The notes under the pieces were generated by a model. It did not search any database and was not told the origin of the DNA. It was given only the letters and a program-made list of their open reading frames with translations. Shown here in pieces: positions 53,995 through 62,237 of a stretch of 64,000 bases of DNA. The translations under genes and the position numbers were made by a program. The first letter of the stretch is position 1; every line of letters starts with the position of its first letter. This DNA comes from Clostridium sulfidigenes (lineage in GTDB: Bacteria > Bacillota > Clostridia > Clostridiales > Clostridiaceae): assembly GCF_000732635.1 (NCBI RefSeq), contig NZ_JPMD01000033.1, positions 1-64,000 on the forward strand, given 5' to 3'.

Positions 53995-55203
53995 ATGTTT
54001 AAAAAATTAAAATATAAATTTATTATGATAAATATGTCTCTTTTAACCTTTGTATTTCTTTGTATATTTGGAGTCATATACTTTATAACTTGGAATAGTG
54101 GAGAAAGACAAATTAACTTTTCTCTTAATGCACTAATCCATGAACCTAACAATGGTGGACCCAGTAAAGGTGGTCCCCTTAATAATGGTATACTAATAAA
54201 TCTTGACCATAATTTAAACGTGATAAATATTATCACTCCATATAATATTGATAAAGATATTCTTGTTGAATCCGTAGCTAATATTATATCCACGGAATCT
54301 TCATCAGGGGTTATAAAAATTGAAGATACTGATTTTGCATACTTAAAAAGCTTAGATCGTAAAATTAATAGAATTGCTTTAATAAATAAGTCACCTCAGC
54401 AAAATTTATTAAAAAACCTTTTGAAGACTTTTTTCATAACTGGCTTTATCAGTTTGATTACATTGTTTACTATAAGCTATTACCTAGCTTATAAAACCAT
54501 AGCTCCAATTAAAGAGGTATTTGAAAAACAAAAACAGTTTATTGCAGATGCCTCTCATGAGCTTAGAACACCCATTGCCATTATTAAAACTAATTTAGCT
54601 TTAGTTTCATCTAATAAAGATAAAACTATTGAAAGTCAAGGCAAGTGGATGAATTATATAGATCTACAAACTGATAGAATGTCTCATCTTATAGATGATA
54701 TGCTTTCCTTAGCAAAGCTTGATGAAGATAAAAAAATACTTAACCTACAACCTGTAAACATAAATAAAATACTAGAAAATTTACTTATGTCTTTTGAAGC
54801 AGTTTTCTTTGAAAATAAAATAGAATTAGAAAACAATTTAAAGGATAACTTTTTTATAAATGGTGATTTAGAAGAAATTAAAAAGCTTTTTAATATTCTA
54901 ATGGATAATGCTATTAAACACACTTTTCCAAATGGAACTATTACCATCACTTCAAGTAAATTAAAATCTAAGATGAAAATAATTATTACTAATACTGGAG
55001 AAGGAATTCCTAATAAAGACCTAGAAAAAATTTTCGAAAGATTTTATCGTTCTGATGAGTCTAGACAACGGAAAACTGGTGGTTATGGTTTAGGCTTAGC
55101 TATTGCAAATGGCATAGTAACAAGCCATAAAGGAAAGATTTATGCCAGAAGTAATGTAGGAAAAGATACCTCCTTTATTGTTGAACTTCCTATTTTAGAA
55201 TGA
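53995..55203 (+). CDS. Sensor histidine kinase (HisKA)
   Basis: 402 residues from MFKKLKYKFIMINMSLLTF at 53995 behind GGAGGAG. Two membrane helices (about 12-34 and 146-165) flank a ~110-residue external loop containing NNGGPSKGGPLNNG. H-box FIADASHELRTPIAIIKTNL, N-box LMDNAIKHTFPNG, G-box YGLGLAIANGIV. Pairs with the preceding regulator. Confidence 0.94.
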   Translation: MFKKLKYKFIMINMSLLTFVFLCIFGVIYFITWNSGERQINFSLNALIHEPNNGGPSKGGPLNNGILINLDHNLNVINIITPYNIDKDILVESVANIISTESSSGVIKIEDTDFAYLKSLDRKINRIALINKSPQQNLLKNLLKTFFITGFISLITLFTISYYLAYKTIAPIKEVFEKQKQFIADASHELRTPIAIIKTNLALVSSNKDKTIESQGKWMNYIDLQTDRMSHLIDDMLSLAKLDEDKKILNLQPVNINKILENLLMSFEAVFFENKIELENNLKDNFFINGDLEEIKKLFNILMDNAIKHTFPNGTITITSSKLKSKMKIIITNTGEGIPNKDLEKIFERFYRSDESRQRKTGGYGLGLAIANGIVTSHKGKIYARSNVGKDTSFIVELPILE

Positions 55204-55256
55204 AATAATTTATAATGAAACATAGAAAAGTACTATAATCTAAATTATATAAGTTT

Positions 55257-55297
55257 AAAAGCTATCTTAGATATATACTCTGAGATAGCTTTTAGTA
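55257..55297. terminator. Bidirectional terminator
   Basis: AAAAGCTATCTTAGA / TCTGAGATAGCTTTT between the kinase and the convergent CotH gene. Confidence 0.88.
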
Positions 55298-57223
55298 TTT
55301 TACACATGATATTTTTTTTCTTTTAAACCTTAGCACTACTATTATCGCTGCAATGACTCCTAGAAGACATATGCCATATATTATCAAATTAGATTTAATG
55401 TTTGTATCATTTGCCGTATTTCCCCTCATATTATTTGGAGAATTTTCTCTATTAATATCGCCTGGATTATTTCCTGGCATAAAGTTACCCTGAGGAGCTC
55501 CTTTTTCAGAATTATTCTGCATATTGTTAGGTTTTTCTCCAATCCACATTCCCTTTTCAGTATGATTATTCTCTTTCATATCTTGAGGAATATCCTTTCC
55601 CTCTCTATTACCCCCACCACCTTGACTACCAAGGGCAGATAAATTTAAATTAGTAGCCATATTTCCAGTAGAAGTAGAGGACTGGGATCCAGAAAGTTGA
55701 GCCGATATACTCTTAGCTCTGTCTACTCCATAGGTAATTAACTCAGGAATAGAAGCTACATATTCATCGTAGGTATAAAAGGCTGTAGCATCATTTTTCA
55801 CATAGTCACCAATTAAATTATCTGTATTATTAATTGTTTCAGTAAATACTCCACTATTTACATAATCCTGAACTATTTCATTAAGGTACTCATGATATTT
55901 TTCTTTATACTCTTCTACTTCCAGAAGCTTTCCTATAAGTGGACTACTTTCTAAACTATCGGCTACAGGATTATCAATGGGAAAGTTTATAACATTACTT
56001 GCACTTCCTCCTTGAAATGCTCCAAAAGCTAAATTGTAATCCCAAGGAAGTATTGAACATATTCCATCCTGTTCATATAGATAATAATTATGCTTCATAT
56101 TTGATGCATAACTATCTAAATTTACAACAAAAGTATTTACTGCAAAATATCTTAATACTTCATCTACATCTAAATATTTTTCTATGTCATCAATATCTTC
56201 ATTAAGGCTTTTTATCATGGCTATGATTTTATCGTAGTCCTCTTCATTTGTATAATCAAAAATTGCATTTTCAAATATAGTAGAATAATTAGAACGCTCA
56301 TCTCCAGAATATACTAAGTCTGCTCCACCAGTATTTCTTCCCATAGGTCCATTGATTTCTTTGCCTTGTTCCATATGCATATTGTTATTTGCCATATTCC
56401 CCTGTTCACCTTTTTCTGGTGGGTTATTCATTTCTGGATTTGATGGTGGAGACATTAAATTTTCTTCATTATTAAGATTAGGATTTTCCTTAGCAGTATC
56501 TGTTGTAGCTTTTGTTGTAGCATCATTTTTCATCTCCATATCAACTTTAGCTCCACCAATTCCTCCTGCCATATTAGTAGTTTCAGGTTTGTATAAATTT
56601 CCATCTGTGGTTCCATAATATCTTTCAATATAACTTCCTTCCATAACCTCAAGGGCTAAGTATAAACCCCAAGGCTCTCCATTTAAGGTGATGCTAGCAT
56701 ACTGAAACGCTGGAGTAGAAACTCCCATTTTCTTTAATAGATCATAGGAAAGATATTCTTTCATATAAGTTGTATCTTGCATCATATTATTTAATGCTAA
56801 TTTCTCAAGGCCTTTAAGAGTTTGTCCATCGATATATTCATCAAATTTAACTTTAAAACTATACCTATCCGTAGTATCATCATTAGCAACTTGTGATAAT
56901 GTTGTATTTCCCTTAGCTCGAAGCCCAACATTATAGTATGTTTCTCCGTTAATAGTTATATTGGCACTATAATATTCTTCTTCCATAGCATTATCTGCTA
57001 GTTCATTCCAGAGTTTCTCATCTATATCTATATCAATTTCCATAATGTCATCTTTGTTAAAAAGATTTGTTATATACTCTGGGTGGGTTGTTTTCTCTGT
57101 AGCATTTGCTTCAACCGTAGACATATCAATGGTTGCCATTACTCCAGCCAAGGCCAGACTTAATGTCATAATTATTGCTATAAAAATATTTATATACTTA
57201 TTTGAAATCACTTCATACACCAC
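55292..57223 (-). CDS. CotH-like membrane kinase-family protein
   Basis: 643 residues. Signal/anchor helix near 12-32, C-terminal helix near 615-637 then a basic end. The CotH domain (about 50-490) has NVGLRAKGNTTLSQV, RYSFKVKFDEYIDGQ, GLYLALEVMEGSYI and the active-site HNYYLYEQDGICSILPWDYN. CotH proteins are secreted atypical kinases. Two Asn/Pro/Met/Gly-rich linkers (about 230-300, 540-610) are inserted, the second probably a wall-spanning spacer. Third gene of the VTC-DUF4956-CotH operon, 7 bases after DUF4956. Confidence 0.88.
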   Translation of the reverse strand: MVYEVISNKYINIFIAIIMTLSLALAGVMATIDMSTVEANATEKTTHPEYITNLFNKDDIMEIDIDIDEKLWNELADNAMEEEYYSANITINGETYYNVGLRAKGNTTLSQVANDDTTDRYSFKVKFDEYIDGQTLKGLEKLALNNMMQDTTYMKEYLSYDLLKKMGVSTPAFQYASITLNGEPWGLYLALEVMEGSYIERYYGTTDGNLYKPETTNMAGGIGGAKVDMEMKNDATTKATTDTAKENPNLNNEENLMSPPSNPEMNNPPEKGEQGNMANNNMHMEQGKEINGPMGRNTGGADLVYSGDERSNYSTIFENAIFDYTNEEDYDKIIAMIKSLNEDIDDIEKYLDVDEVLRYFAVNTFVVNLDSYASNMKHNYYLYEQDGICSILPWDYNLAFGAFQGGSASNVINFPIDNPVADSLESSPLIGKLLEVEEYKEKYHEYLNEIVQDYVNSGVFTETINNTDNLIGDYVKNDATAFYTYDEYVASIPELITYGVDRAKSISAQLSGSQSSTSTGNMATNLNLSALGSQGGGGNREGKDIPQDMKENNHTEKGMWIGEKPNNMQNNSEKGAPQGNFMPGNNPGDINRENSPNNMRGNTANDTNIKSNLIIYGICLLGVIAAIIVVLRFKRKKISCVKY

Positions 57224-57230
57224 CTAAATA

Positions 57231-57932
57231 TTAAGACATGTATTCTCCGTTGTAACTTACTAACACTGCATTATTTACTCCTGATATACTGCTAATTTCA
57301 TTTACAAATTGAGTAGACATTTCTTTTAATCTTATTTCTACTGTTAATTCAATATTGCTCCCTGCAGAAACAGTTTTAGACTTCACCACATATTTTTTAA
57401 CATATTTATTAATATACTCCATGGCATTATTTTCACTGCTATCTCCCTTACAACTTACAACTAAGATATAAGGATTATCAATACTTTTCTTATTTGCAAA
57501 CACCATAATCATAATTCCTATAAATGCTGAGCCAAATACCGCAAGAGGTATTAATCCTGCTCCTACAACAATTCCTACACTTATTGACCAAAATAAAAAT
57601 GCTATATCCATAGGTTCTTTAACTGCTGTACGAAACCTTACAATTGATAAAGCACCAACCATACCAAGTGAAAGTACTACATTAGAAGTAATTGCAAGAA
57701 TAATTAATGTGGTAACTAAACTCATTGCAATAAGAGAAATACCAAAACTTTCTGAGTACATTACGCCCTTAAAAGTTTTCTTATATACTAAAAATATGAA
57801 TAGTCCAATAGCAAGAGCTAGTCCTAGGGCTATAGCTACATCTACAATTGAAAAACTTGATGCCTTTTCTAAAAAACTTGATTTTAAAATATCATTAAAA
57901 CTTAATGCTTTATCCATTTTTATCTCCTCCAA
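57231..57932 (-). CDS. DUF4956 membrane protein
   Basis: 233 residues. About four helices in the first 150 residues (VDVAIALGLALAIGLFIFLV, MSLVTTLIILAITSNVVLSL, GMVGALSIVRFRTAVKEPMD), then a soluble ferredoxin-like domain. The GALSIVRFRTAVK motif is the DUF4956 hallmark. It regularly accompanies VTC-domain genes; function unknown. Confidence 0.88.
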   Translation of the reverse strand: MEEIKMDKALSFNDILKSSFLEKASSFSIVDVAIALGLALAIGLFIFLVYKKTFKGVMYSESFGISLIAMSLVTTLIILAITSNVVLSLGMVGALSIVRFRTAVKEPMDIAFLFWSISVGIVVGAGLIPLAVFGSAFIGIMIMVFANKKSIDNPYILVVSCKGDSSENNAMEYINKYVKKYVVKSKTVSAGSNIELTVEIRLKEMSTQFVNEISSISGVNNAVLVSYNGEYMS

Positions 57933-57943
57933 ATAACTTAATT

Positions 57944-58639
57944 TTATTCATAAATTCTGCAAGCTGCATATTTTGAAAAAGCAGAACTTTCTCTATCTTT
58001 TATTTGAATCATATCTCTAATAATTTCAGGAAAAAACTCATCAAACTTAACCTCTAAAACTATAGGACTCCTTCCTGGCATTCCAACGGTAGCAAGGTTA
58101 TCATTAAAAAAATTTTGTGAATATAAACCACTCTTAATGTTACTATCAAAGGTAATTCTCACGTTTCCTGGCTTGAATACATATGCTTCCCTTGTATATT
58201 CAACTATAGTCTTAGGACGTAATAAATCATATTTCATCTTTGAGTATAACTCTGTTAAAATAGGCTCCTTATGTTTAAATATGTCATCAATATTGTTTTT
58301 AATTATATCTTCACATTGATTTATAGATATACTTGTTGCAATCTTACTGCATAATCCATTAACTTTACTTTTTTTCTCTAATTTTATAAAAGAATGGTTA
58401 TCATTATAAATTCTTAATCTAAATTTTTCTCTATTATTTACTCCATTAATTTTTTCCATTAATGCCTTATTATTAATATTATCAAAATATAGACTCTTTA
58501 CAGTATAAGTACCCTTATCTCCTGCATTCTCATCTAACTGTGCAATATTTTTTAATCTGTTTTTAATTGCCAAATAGTCTGAAATATTTATTAAATGCTT
58601 TATCTCGTGTCTAAATTTAACTTGTTTCATAAAAATCAC
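57944..58639 (-). CDS. VTC-domain (polyphosphate polymerase-type) protein
   Basis: 231 residues. VTC/tunnel-fold features: FRHEIKHLINISDYLAIKNR, VKSLYFDN, REKFRLRIYN, SFIKLEKKSKVNGLCSK, VEYTREAY, VRITFDSNIKSG, PIVLEVKFDEFFPE. Basic residues at the strands and the acidic pairs match nucleotide-polymerising VTC4-type enzymes. First gene of the operon, ribosome site AAGGAGGTGA. Confidence 0.88.
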   Translation of the reverse strand: MIFMKQVKFRHEIKHLINISDYLAIKNRLKNIAQLDENAGDKGTYTVKSLYFDNINNKALMEKINGVNNREKFRLRIYNDNHSFIKLEKKSKVNGLCSKIATSISINQCEDIIKNNIDDIFKHKEPILTELYSKMKYDLLRPKTIVEYTREAYVFKPGNVRITFDSNIKSGLYSQNFFNDNLATVGMPGRSPIVLEVKFDEFFPEIIRDMIQIKDRESSAFSKYAACRIYE

Positions 58640-58681
58640 CTCCTTGTGTCCTCTAGTACAATCCTATAATAAATTACTTAG

Positions 58682-58703
58682 CTTAAATTTATCTTAAATT
58701 TAT
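58682..58703 (-). promoter_or_regulatory. Tandem 11-bp direct repeat upstream of VTC operon
   Basis: CTTAAATTTAT CTTAAATTTAT on the plus strand, i.e. ATAAATTTAAG twice toward the operon, 43-64 bases before the VTC start. Adjacent 11-bp direct repeats are the geometry bound by OmpR/PhoB regulators, and such a regulator sits at the other end of the cluster. Confidence 0.5.
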
Positions 58704-58798
58704 TTTTATCTACATTACCTATATATTTGGTTTTTAATCTTTATTTACCAATGATTGTCTAATAACATAAACTTGGCTAATAATAGCTAATTTTGCAC

Positions 58799-58832
58799 AA
58801 AAAAGAAGAGATAAAAAACTATCTCTTCTTCT
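58799..58832. terminator. Bidirectional terminator
   Basis: AAGAAGAGATA / TATCTCTTCTT, T and A runs at both sides; ends the unit of the orphan 5S copy on the minus strand. Confidence 0.85.
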
Positions 58833-58978
58833 TTATATTTTAAATTCACCGTATATTATGTCTTTAGTTAATTCAAGATTATAATAGATTCATTAATAAA
58901 TATGTTAAGCATATTATTAATAAAACATTATACATCCTTTTTATCTTGCTTCTTTAAAATTTTTAACTTCTGTTTTAT

Positions 58979-59097
58979 ACCCGGCAATAACTACTTTTCC
59001 CACATTTTCATTAATGTAGTATATATAGCCTATTAGAACTTAACTTACGTGTTCGGAATGGATACGGGTGTAGCCTCTAATAGTATACTCACCAGAT
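58979..59097 (-). rRNA. Orphan divergent 5S rRNA copy B
   Basis: 119 nt. Helix I ATCTGGTGA with TTGCCGGGT, loop ACACCCGTATCCATTCCGAA, then CACGTAAGTTAAG, and a perfect helix II CTATTAGA/TCTAATAG. No 16S or 23S gene is nearby. It differs from the copy at 61737 in most helices but keeps pairing, which argues against simple decay. No clear promoter. Confidence 0.75.
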
Positions 59098-59175
59098 TAA
59101 ATTTATTATTATTATTTACTATTGTTATAGATAATAATCATTAAACCATGAAGTTTCTTTTGGCTACCTATTTTA

Positions 59176-59523
59176 TTATAAATTTTTATTTATGCTATCT
59201 ACAAAATTATGTACATCTTTACTTATGATAAATTTCATGGAATAAGATTTTTCTTTTCCAGCTATAAAAATTTTATGGCCAAGTTTTTCTTCATTATTCT
59301 CTACATATTCAATATCTTTATATTCTATAATGTCATCATAAACTAAGAAAAATCTTTTACCGCAAAATCTGATTTTCTCATTAGTGGTTACTAGTATCCC
59401 CGTCATTGTATTTTGTCTTCCATTTACAGTACTTTCAAAAGCACCTTCCACATAATAATTTATAACTTCATCTTCACTAAGTCTTTCTTCAATTAGTTTT
59501 AACAAATTTTCTTGTCTAGTCAT
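59176..59523 (-). CDS. Bacterial PH-domain protein (YokE-like)
   Basis: 115 residues: an N-terminal helix (LLKLIEERLSEDEVINYYVE) then a PH-like barrel TGILVTTNEKIRFCGKRFFL, ending in a helix. Small cytosolic PH protein; partner unknown. The orphan 5S lies 79 bases downstream in the same direction. Confidence 0.75.
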   Translation of the reverse strand: MTRQENLLKLIEERLSEDEVINYYVEGAFESTVNGRQNTMTGILVTTNEKIRFCGKRFFLVYDDIIEYKDIEYVENNEEKLGHKIFIAGKEKSYSMKFIISKDVHNFVDSINKNL

Positions 59524-59659
59524 CTTACAATCCTCCTAAAATAATAGTCATCACTATATATATTAATATACAGTGATGACCATTTCTATATTTGATACAT
59601 GTTTATTTTAATATTTTTTCTATAAATATTTGCATTTAAGTTATTGATAATACTATATT

Positions 59660-60010
59660 TTACCAGAAAAATCCACCAAATGGGCATATGCAGAAAAATA
59701 GTATTAAAATTATCCACCAATCATCTCCGCTTGAGCATTGACAATGGCATGGTGGACATGGTTTTGGACATGGCGGACATGGTCTTGGACATGGTGGGCA
59801 TGGTTTTGGACATGGAGGGCATGGTGGACATGGTCTATGATGTGATGGCTTACAATCATGTCCCCAATTTCCATCTTTGCCTCTGAAGTACTCTTGTTCA
59901 AAATCTACTCCATCTGGTCGTCCATATCTGAAATCTTGAGCATACATTTCTGTTGAAAAGTCTTGTTCATTATTTTCATCATAATAGAAGAATTCATTAT
60001 TATTTAACAT
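59660..60010 (-). CDS. CPPC-repeat protein
   Basis: 116 residues. Acidic/aromatic start (EFFYYDENNEQDFSTEMYAQ), then Cys-Pro repeats CPPCPPCPKPCPPCPRPCPP from about 61 to 90, and a hydrophobic aromatic end (WWIILILFFCICPFGGFFW). DNA repeats TGGACATGG-like underlie it. The composition resembles spore-coat or surface proteins; no enzyme motif. See the sigma-K-like site upstream. Confidence 0.7.
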   Translation of the reverse strand: MLNNNEFFYYDENNEQDFSTEMYAQDFRYGRPDGVDFEQEYFRGKDGNWGHDCKPSHHRPCPPCPPCPKPCPPCPRPCPPCPKPCPPCHCQCSSGDDWWIILILFFCICPFGGFFW

Positions 60011-60074
60011 ATTATATTTCTCCCCACTTTTTAATCAATTTTATAATAGTTTCTAACAACTAAATATTTAATAG

Positions 60075-60104
60075 TAACCTATGGCACTATAAAATATTAC
60101 TGTT
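60075..60104 (-). promoter_or_regulatory. Sigma-K-like promoter candidate
   Basis: Minus strand AACA (60104-60101), 17 bases, CATAGGTTA (60083-60075), matching the -35 mACm and -10 CATAnnnTA pattern of mother-cell sigma-K. It lies about 65 bases before the CPPC-repeat start. Short consensus, so chance is possible. Confidence 0.35.
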
Positions 60105-60105
60105 T

Positions 60106-60317
60106 AGATCTAGTATATTAAAGTTTATATATATTAAAAATTAGCTTCAATAGCTGTTCCTAATAATATAATATGTAATCATAATAATTATGTGATGTTT
60201 ATTTATAAAAATATTAGAAATAAGAAGTTACTATTTTTTACAATATATCTAGTATATATATTCATATAATGTATTATTAAAATCTATATGAGCTTATTCT
60301 TTACTTAATTGTTAGCT
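60106..60317. other. Non-coding AT-rich gap
   Basis: The rest of the gap between the CPPC-repeat gene and the transporter stop. It has GC-poor runs and no recognised RNA or ORF. Confidence 0.4.
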
Positions 60318-61055
60318 CTATAAGCTTATATCATACTTGTCAGAATTAGATATTGGTAAATTTAATTTGAGTCTTATAGATATAGCTCTGCATAATAATA
60401 TTATTGTGAAGCATACCCAAAAAGTTATATCGTAATTCACTCCATAAAAGCTAAATAAGTAAAATACCGATGCTCCAAGTATTGATGCCACGGCATAAAT
60501 CTCCCTTTTAAAGATCATTGGAGTATCCTGAACAAAGGTATCCCTTAAAATTCCACCTCCAACACCTGTAATTAATCCCATACAAACTACTAAAAATATA
60601 TTGCTATGAACTTGCTTAAAAGCTAAATTTGCACCTAATATTGTAAATGTAGCAAGACCAATTGAATCTAAAATTAATATTACTTTTTTTAATATAGCTA
60701 TTTGCTTTCTTCTATTAGCTATTTTAAGTATTTGTTCCTCACTCATATATTTATTCCCCTGAGATTCAGAAATAATTTCTTTTCTTTTAGATGTAGTGTA
60801 CATAGTAGATAGTTTGGGATATCCGTAAAAGGCCATTATAGATACCACTATACTTATAATAAAATAATTAGGATTTATAAAAGCAGCTGGTGGTGTTTGT
60901 CCTAAGGTTACATCTCTAAATATTCCACCCCCTATAGCTGTAATAATTCCTAAAAATATAACTCCAAATAAGTCTAATTTCTTTTGCATTCCTACTAAAG
61001 CTCCAGAAATTGCAAATGCAACTGTTCCAACAACTTCAAAAATAATTAATAGCAT
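60318..61055 (-). CDS. TRIC/Gly_transporter-family (UPF0126) protein
   Basis: 245 residues, seven helices in two UPF0126 repeats. Paired motifs GGGIFRDVTLGQTPPAAF and GGGILRDTFVQDTPMIF are diagnostic, with a charged 45-residue loop between the halves. Pfam calls the domain Gly_transporter. The tandem glycine aptamers directly upstream agree with glycine transport or export. Confidence 0.9.
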   Translation of the reverse strand: MLLIIFEVVGTVAFAISGALVGMQKKLDLFGVIFLGIITAIGGGIFRDVTLGQTPPAAFINPNYFIISIVVSIMAFYGYPKLSTMYTTSKRKEIISESQGNKYMSEEQILKIANRRKQIAILKKVILILDSIGLATFTILGANLAFKQVHSNIFLVVCMGLITGVGGGILRDTFVQDTPMIFKREIYAVASILGASVFYLFSFYGVNYDITFWVCFTIILLCRAISIRLKLNLPISNSDKYDISL

Positions 61056-61117
61056 AATGTATTCTCCTCTCCATTCTCATGTAATAATATTCCAATTTAA
61101 TATTTTGCAATATAAAA

Positions 61118-61154
61118 GGAGTAAAAAACATAATTAATAAATGCTTTTTACTCC
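61118..61154 (-). terminator. Expression-platform hairpin of the riboswitch
   Basis: GGAGTAAAAAGCAT / ATGTTTTTTACTCC followed by TTTTATATT, between the second aptamer and the transporter start. Confidence 0.65.
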
Positions 61155-61322
61155 CTGTCCTTTTATCTGAAAGATTCCCTATAAAGGTTGCTTCGTTGAT
61201 GCTCTTTAATTATTAATGTAAAGAGTCTCTCCAGGGTTATGTCCTGCTATTGTATTCAACCTGAAAGTTTCAAGTTAATTAAAAGCTTGTAATTAACTCT
61301 TTCTCCTACGGTTACTTAGTCT
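61140..61322 (-). ncRNA. Tandem glycine riboswitch
   Basis: Two aptamers in series on the minus strand. The first has CCGTAGGAGAAAGAG, AACTTTCAGGTT and CAGGACA. The second has CTGGAGAGACTC, CATCAACGAAGCAACC, ATCTTTCAGATAAAAGGACAG. These are the conserved glycine aptamer landmarks. It precedes a Gly_transporter-type gene, so it most likely turns the transporter on at high glycine. Confidence 0.88.
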
Positions 61323-61551
61323 TTAAAAAAATTAAGTATCTTCAATAACATTCATCCATACAATATTAAGTTTTATTTTCTTCCTTACTTAATTTATATG
61401 AATTTTTCATATAAATCAAGACATTTTATAATATTAAATACTAATTTGATTATCTATACGATTTCAAAATTTAAAAGCAATATACTCTATCCCTGTAATT
61501 TTCAACAGAGCTTTTTCCATACTTAGAACCGGTTGTCCTTTAGGAGCAATG

Positions 61552-61620
61552 GTTATCCATGGACCTAACTCCTCTTTACTCTCACTTTGAAAGAGATAGG
61601 AGTAAAGAGCTTGTAATCAT
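61552..61620 (+). repeat. Structured repeat element, copy 2
   Basis: GTTATCCATGGACCTAACTC, CTCTTTACTCTCACTTTGAAA, then AGGAGTAAAGAGCTTGTAAT. It aligns with the 50912-50979 minus-strand segment of copy 1 at about 33 of the first 41 bases, with compensated changes in the hairpin. It lies in the gap between the tRNA-Lys terminator and the riboswitch. Confidence 0.65.
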
Positions 61621-61624
61621 ACTA

Positions 61625-61655
61625 TAAAAAAAACACCTTATAAAATAAGGTGTTT
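61625..61655 (-). terminator. Terminator of the 5S-tRNA unit
   Basis: Minus strand AACACCTTA / TAAGGTGTT stem directly after the CCA end, followed by TTTTTT. Confidence 0.9.
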
Positions 61656-61731
61656 TGGTGGCTCACCGGGGGATCGAACCCCGGACACCATGATTAAAAG
61701 TCATGTGCTCTACCGACTGAGCTAGTGAACC
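61656..61731 (-). tRNA. tRNA-Lys (UUU)
   Basis: 76 nt with encoded CCA. Acceptor GGTTCAC/GTGAGCC, D-arm AGCTCAGTCGGTAGAGC, anticodon loop ACTTTTAAT (anticodon TTT) and T-loop TTCGATC. Confidence 0.96.
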
Positions 61732-61736
61732 AAACT

Positions 61737-61854
61737 ACCTGGCAATAACCTATCCTTCCACACAGCCTCCCGTGCAGTACTTTTGGCTCTTTGAAGCTTA
61801 ACCGTCGTGTTCGGCATGGTTACGGGTGTTACCTTCAAGATATGCTTACCAGAT
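61737..61854 (-). rRNA. Orphan 5S rRNA copy A
   Basis: 118 nt. Helix I ATCTGGTAA with TTGCCAGGT, ACACCCGTAACCATGCCGAA, ACACGACGGTTAAGCTTC. Five bases ahead of tRNA-Lys with a shared rRNA-type promoter. No 16S or 23S gene precedes it. The ACGACGG in place of the common ACGGAAG is unusual. Confidence 0.85.
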
Positions 61855-62072
61855 AAGTACATAGACAGTATAATTATCTTTGTACTTCCACAAACTAAAT
61901 AAGTTTGTCTTTAATGAAGAATTTTTTAATTCTTCATTAGCATTGCGATAATACTACTAACTTAGTTGTTGATATACGGATATTGCTCATATAGAAAAAG
62001 TCTGCAATATCATCGCCCAGTTAAGAAAACAACTGTTTTCTTTATCATCGAATACTTTCAATGACTTTTATT
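61855..62072 (-). other. rRNA-type leader of the 5S-tRNA unit
   Basis: About 220 transcribed non-coding bases before the 5S. Several hairpins are visible (AAGTACA...TGTACTT flanking the 5S 5' end, TGAAGAATTAAAAAATTCTTCA). Such a leader is long for a lone 5S-tRNA unit. Confidence 0.5.
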
Positions 62073-62101
62073 ATTTTACTCGATTATTTATTCCATGTCA
62101 A
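62073..62101 (-). promoter_or_regulatory. Strong rRNA-type promoter
   Basis: TTGACA (62101-62096), 17 bases, TAAAAT (62078-62073) on the minus strand. Confidence 0.75.
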
Positions 62102-62237
62102 TAATATTATCTATATTTTTACCCATTTTTTTGGCTATATGTATTTTGCCATAGTTGAAATCACATATAAAATGAATATATATATAATCTATTTAATATA
62201 CTTAATATATGAATTTTAAATTTCCAAGGAGTATTTT

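Noticed and set aside
59740..59835. Tandem GGACATGG-like DNA repeats, CRISPR-like at first sight
   Set aside because: The units are 9-18 bases with no spacers and translate into the CPPC repeats of the minus-strand protein.
59710..59901. 63-codon minus-strand frame rich in His/Val (HHALHVQNHA)
   Set aside because: Alternate frame of the CPPC repeat; no ribosome site, and the other frame has good context and a complete protein.
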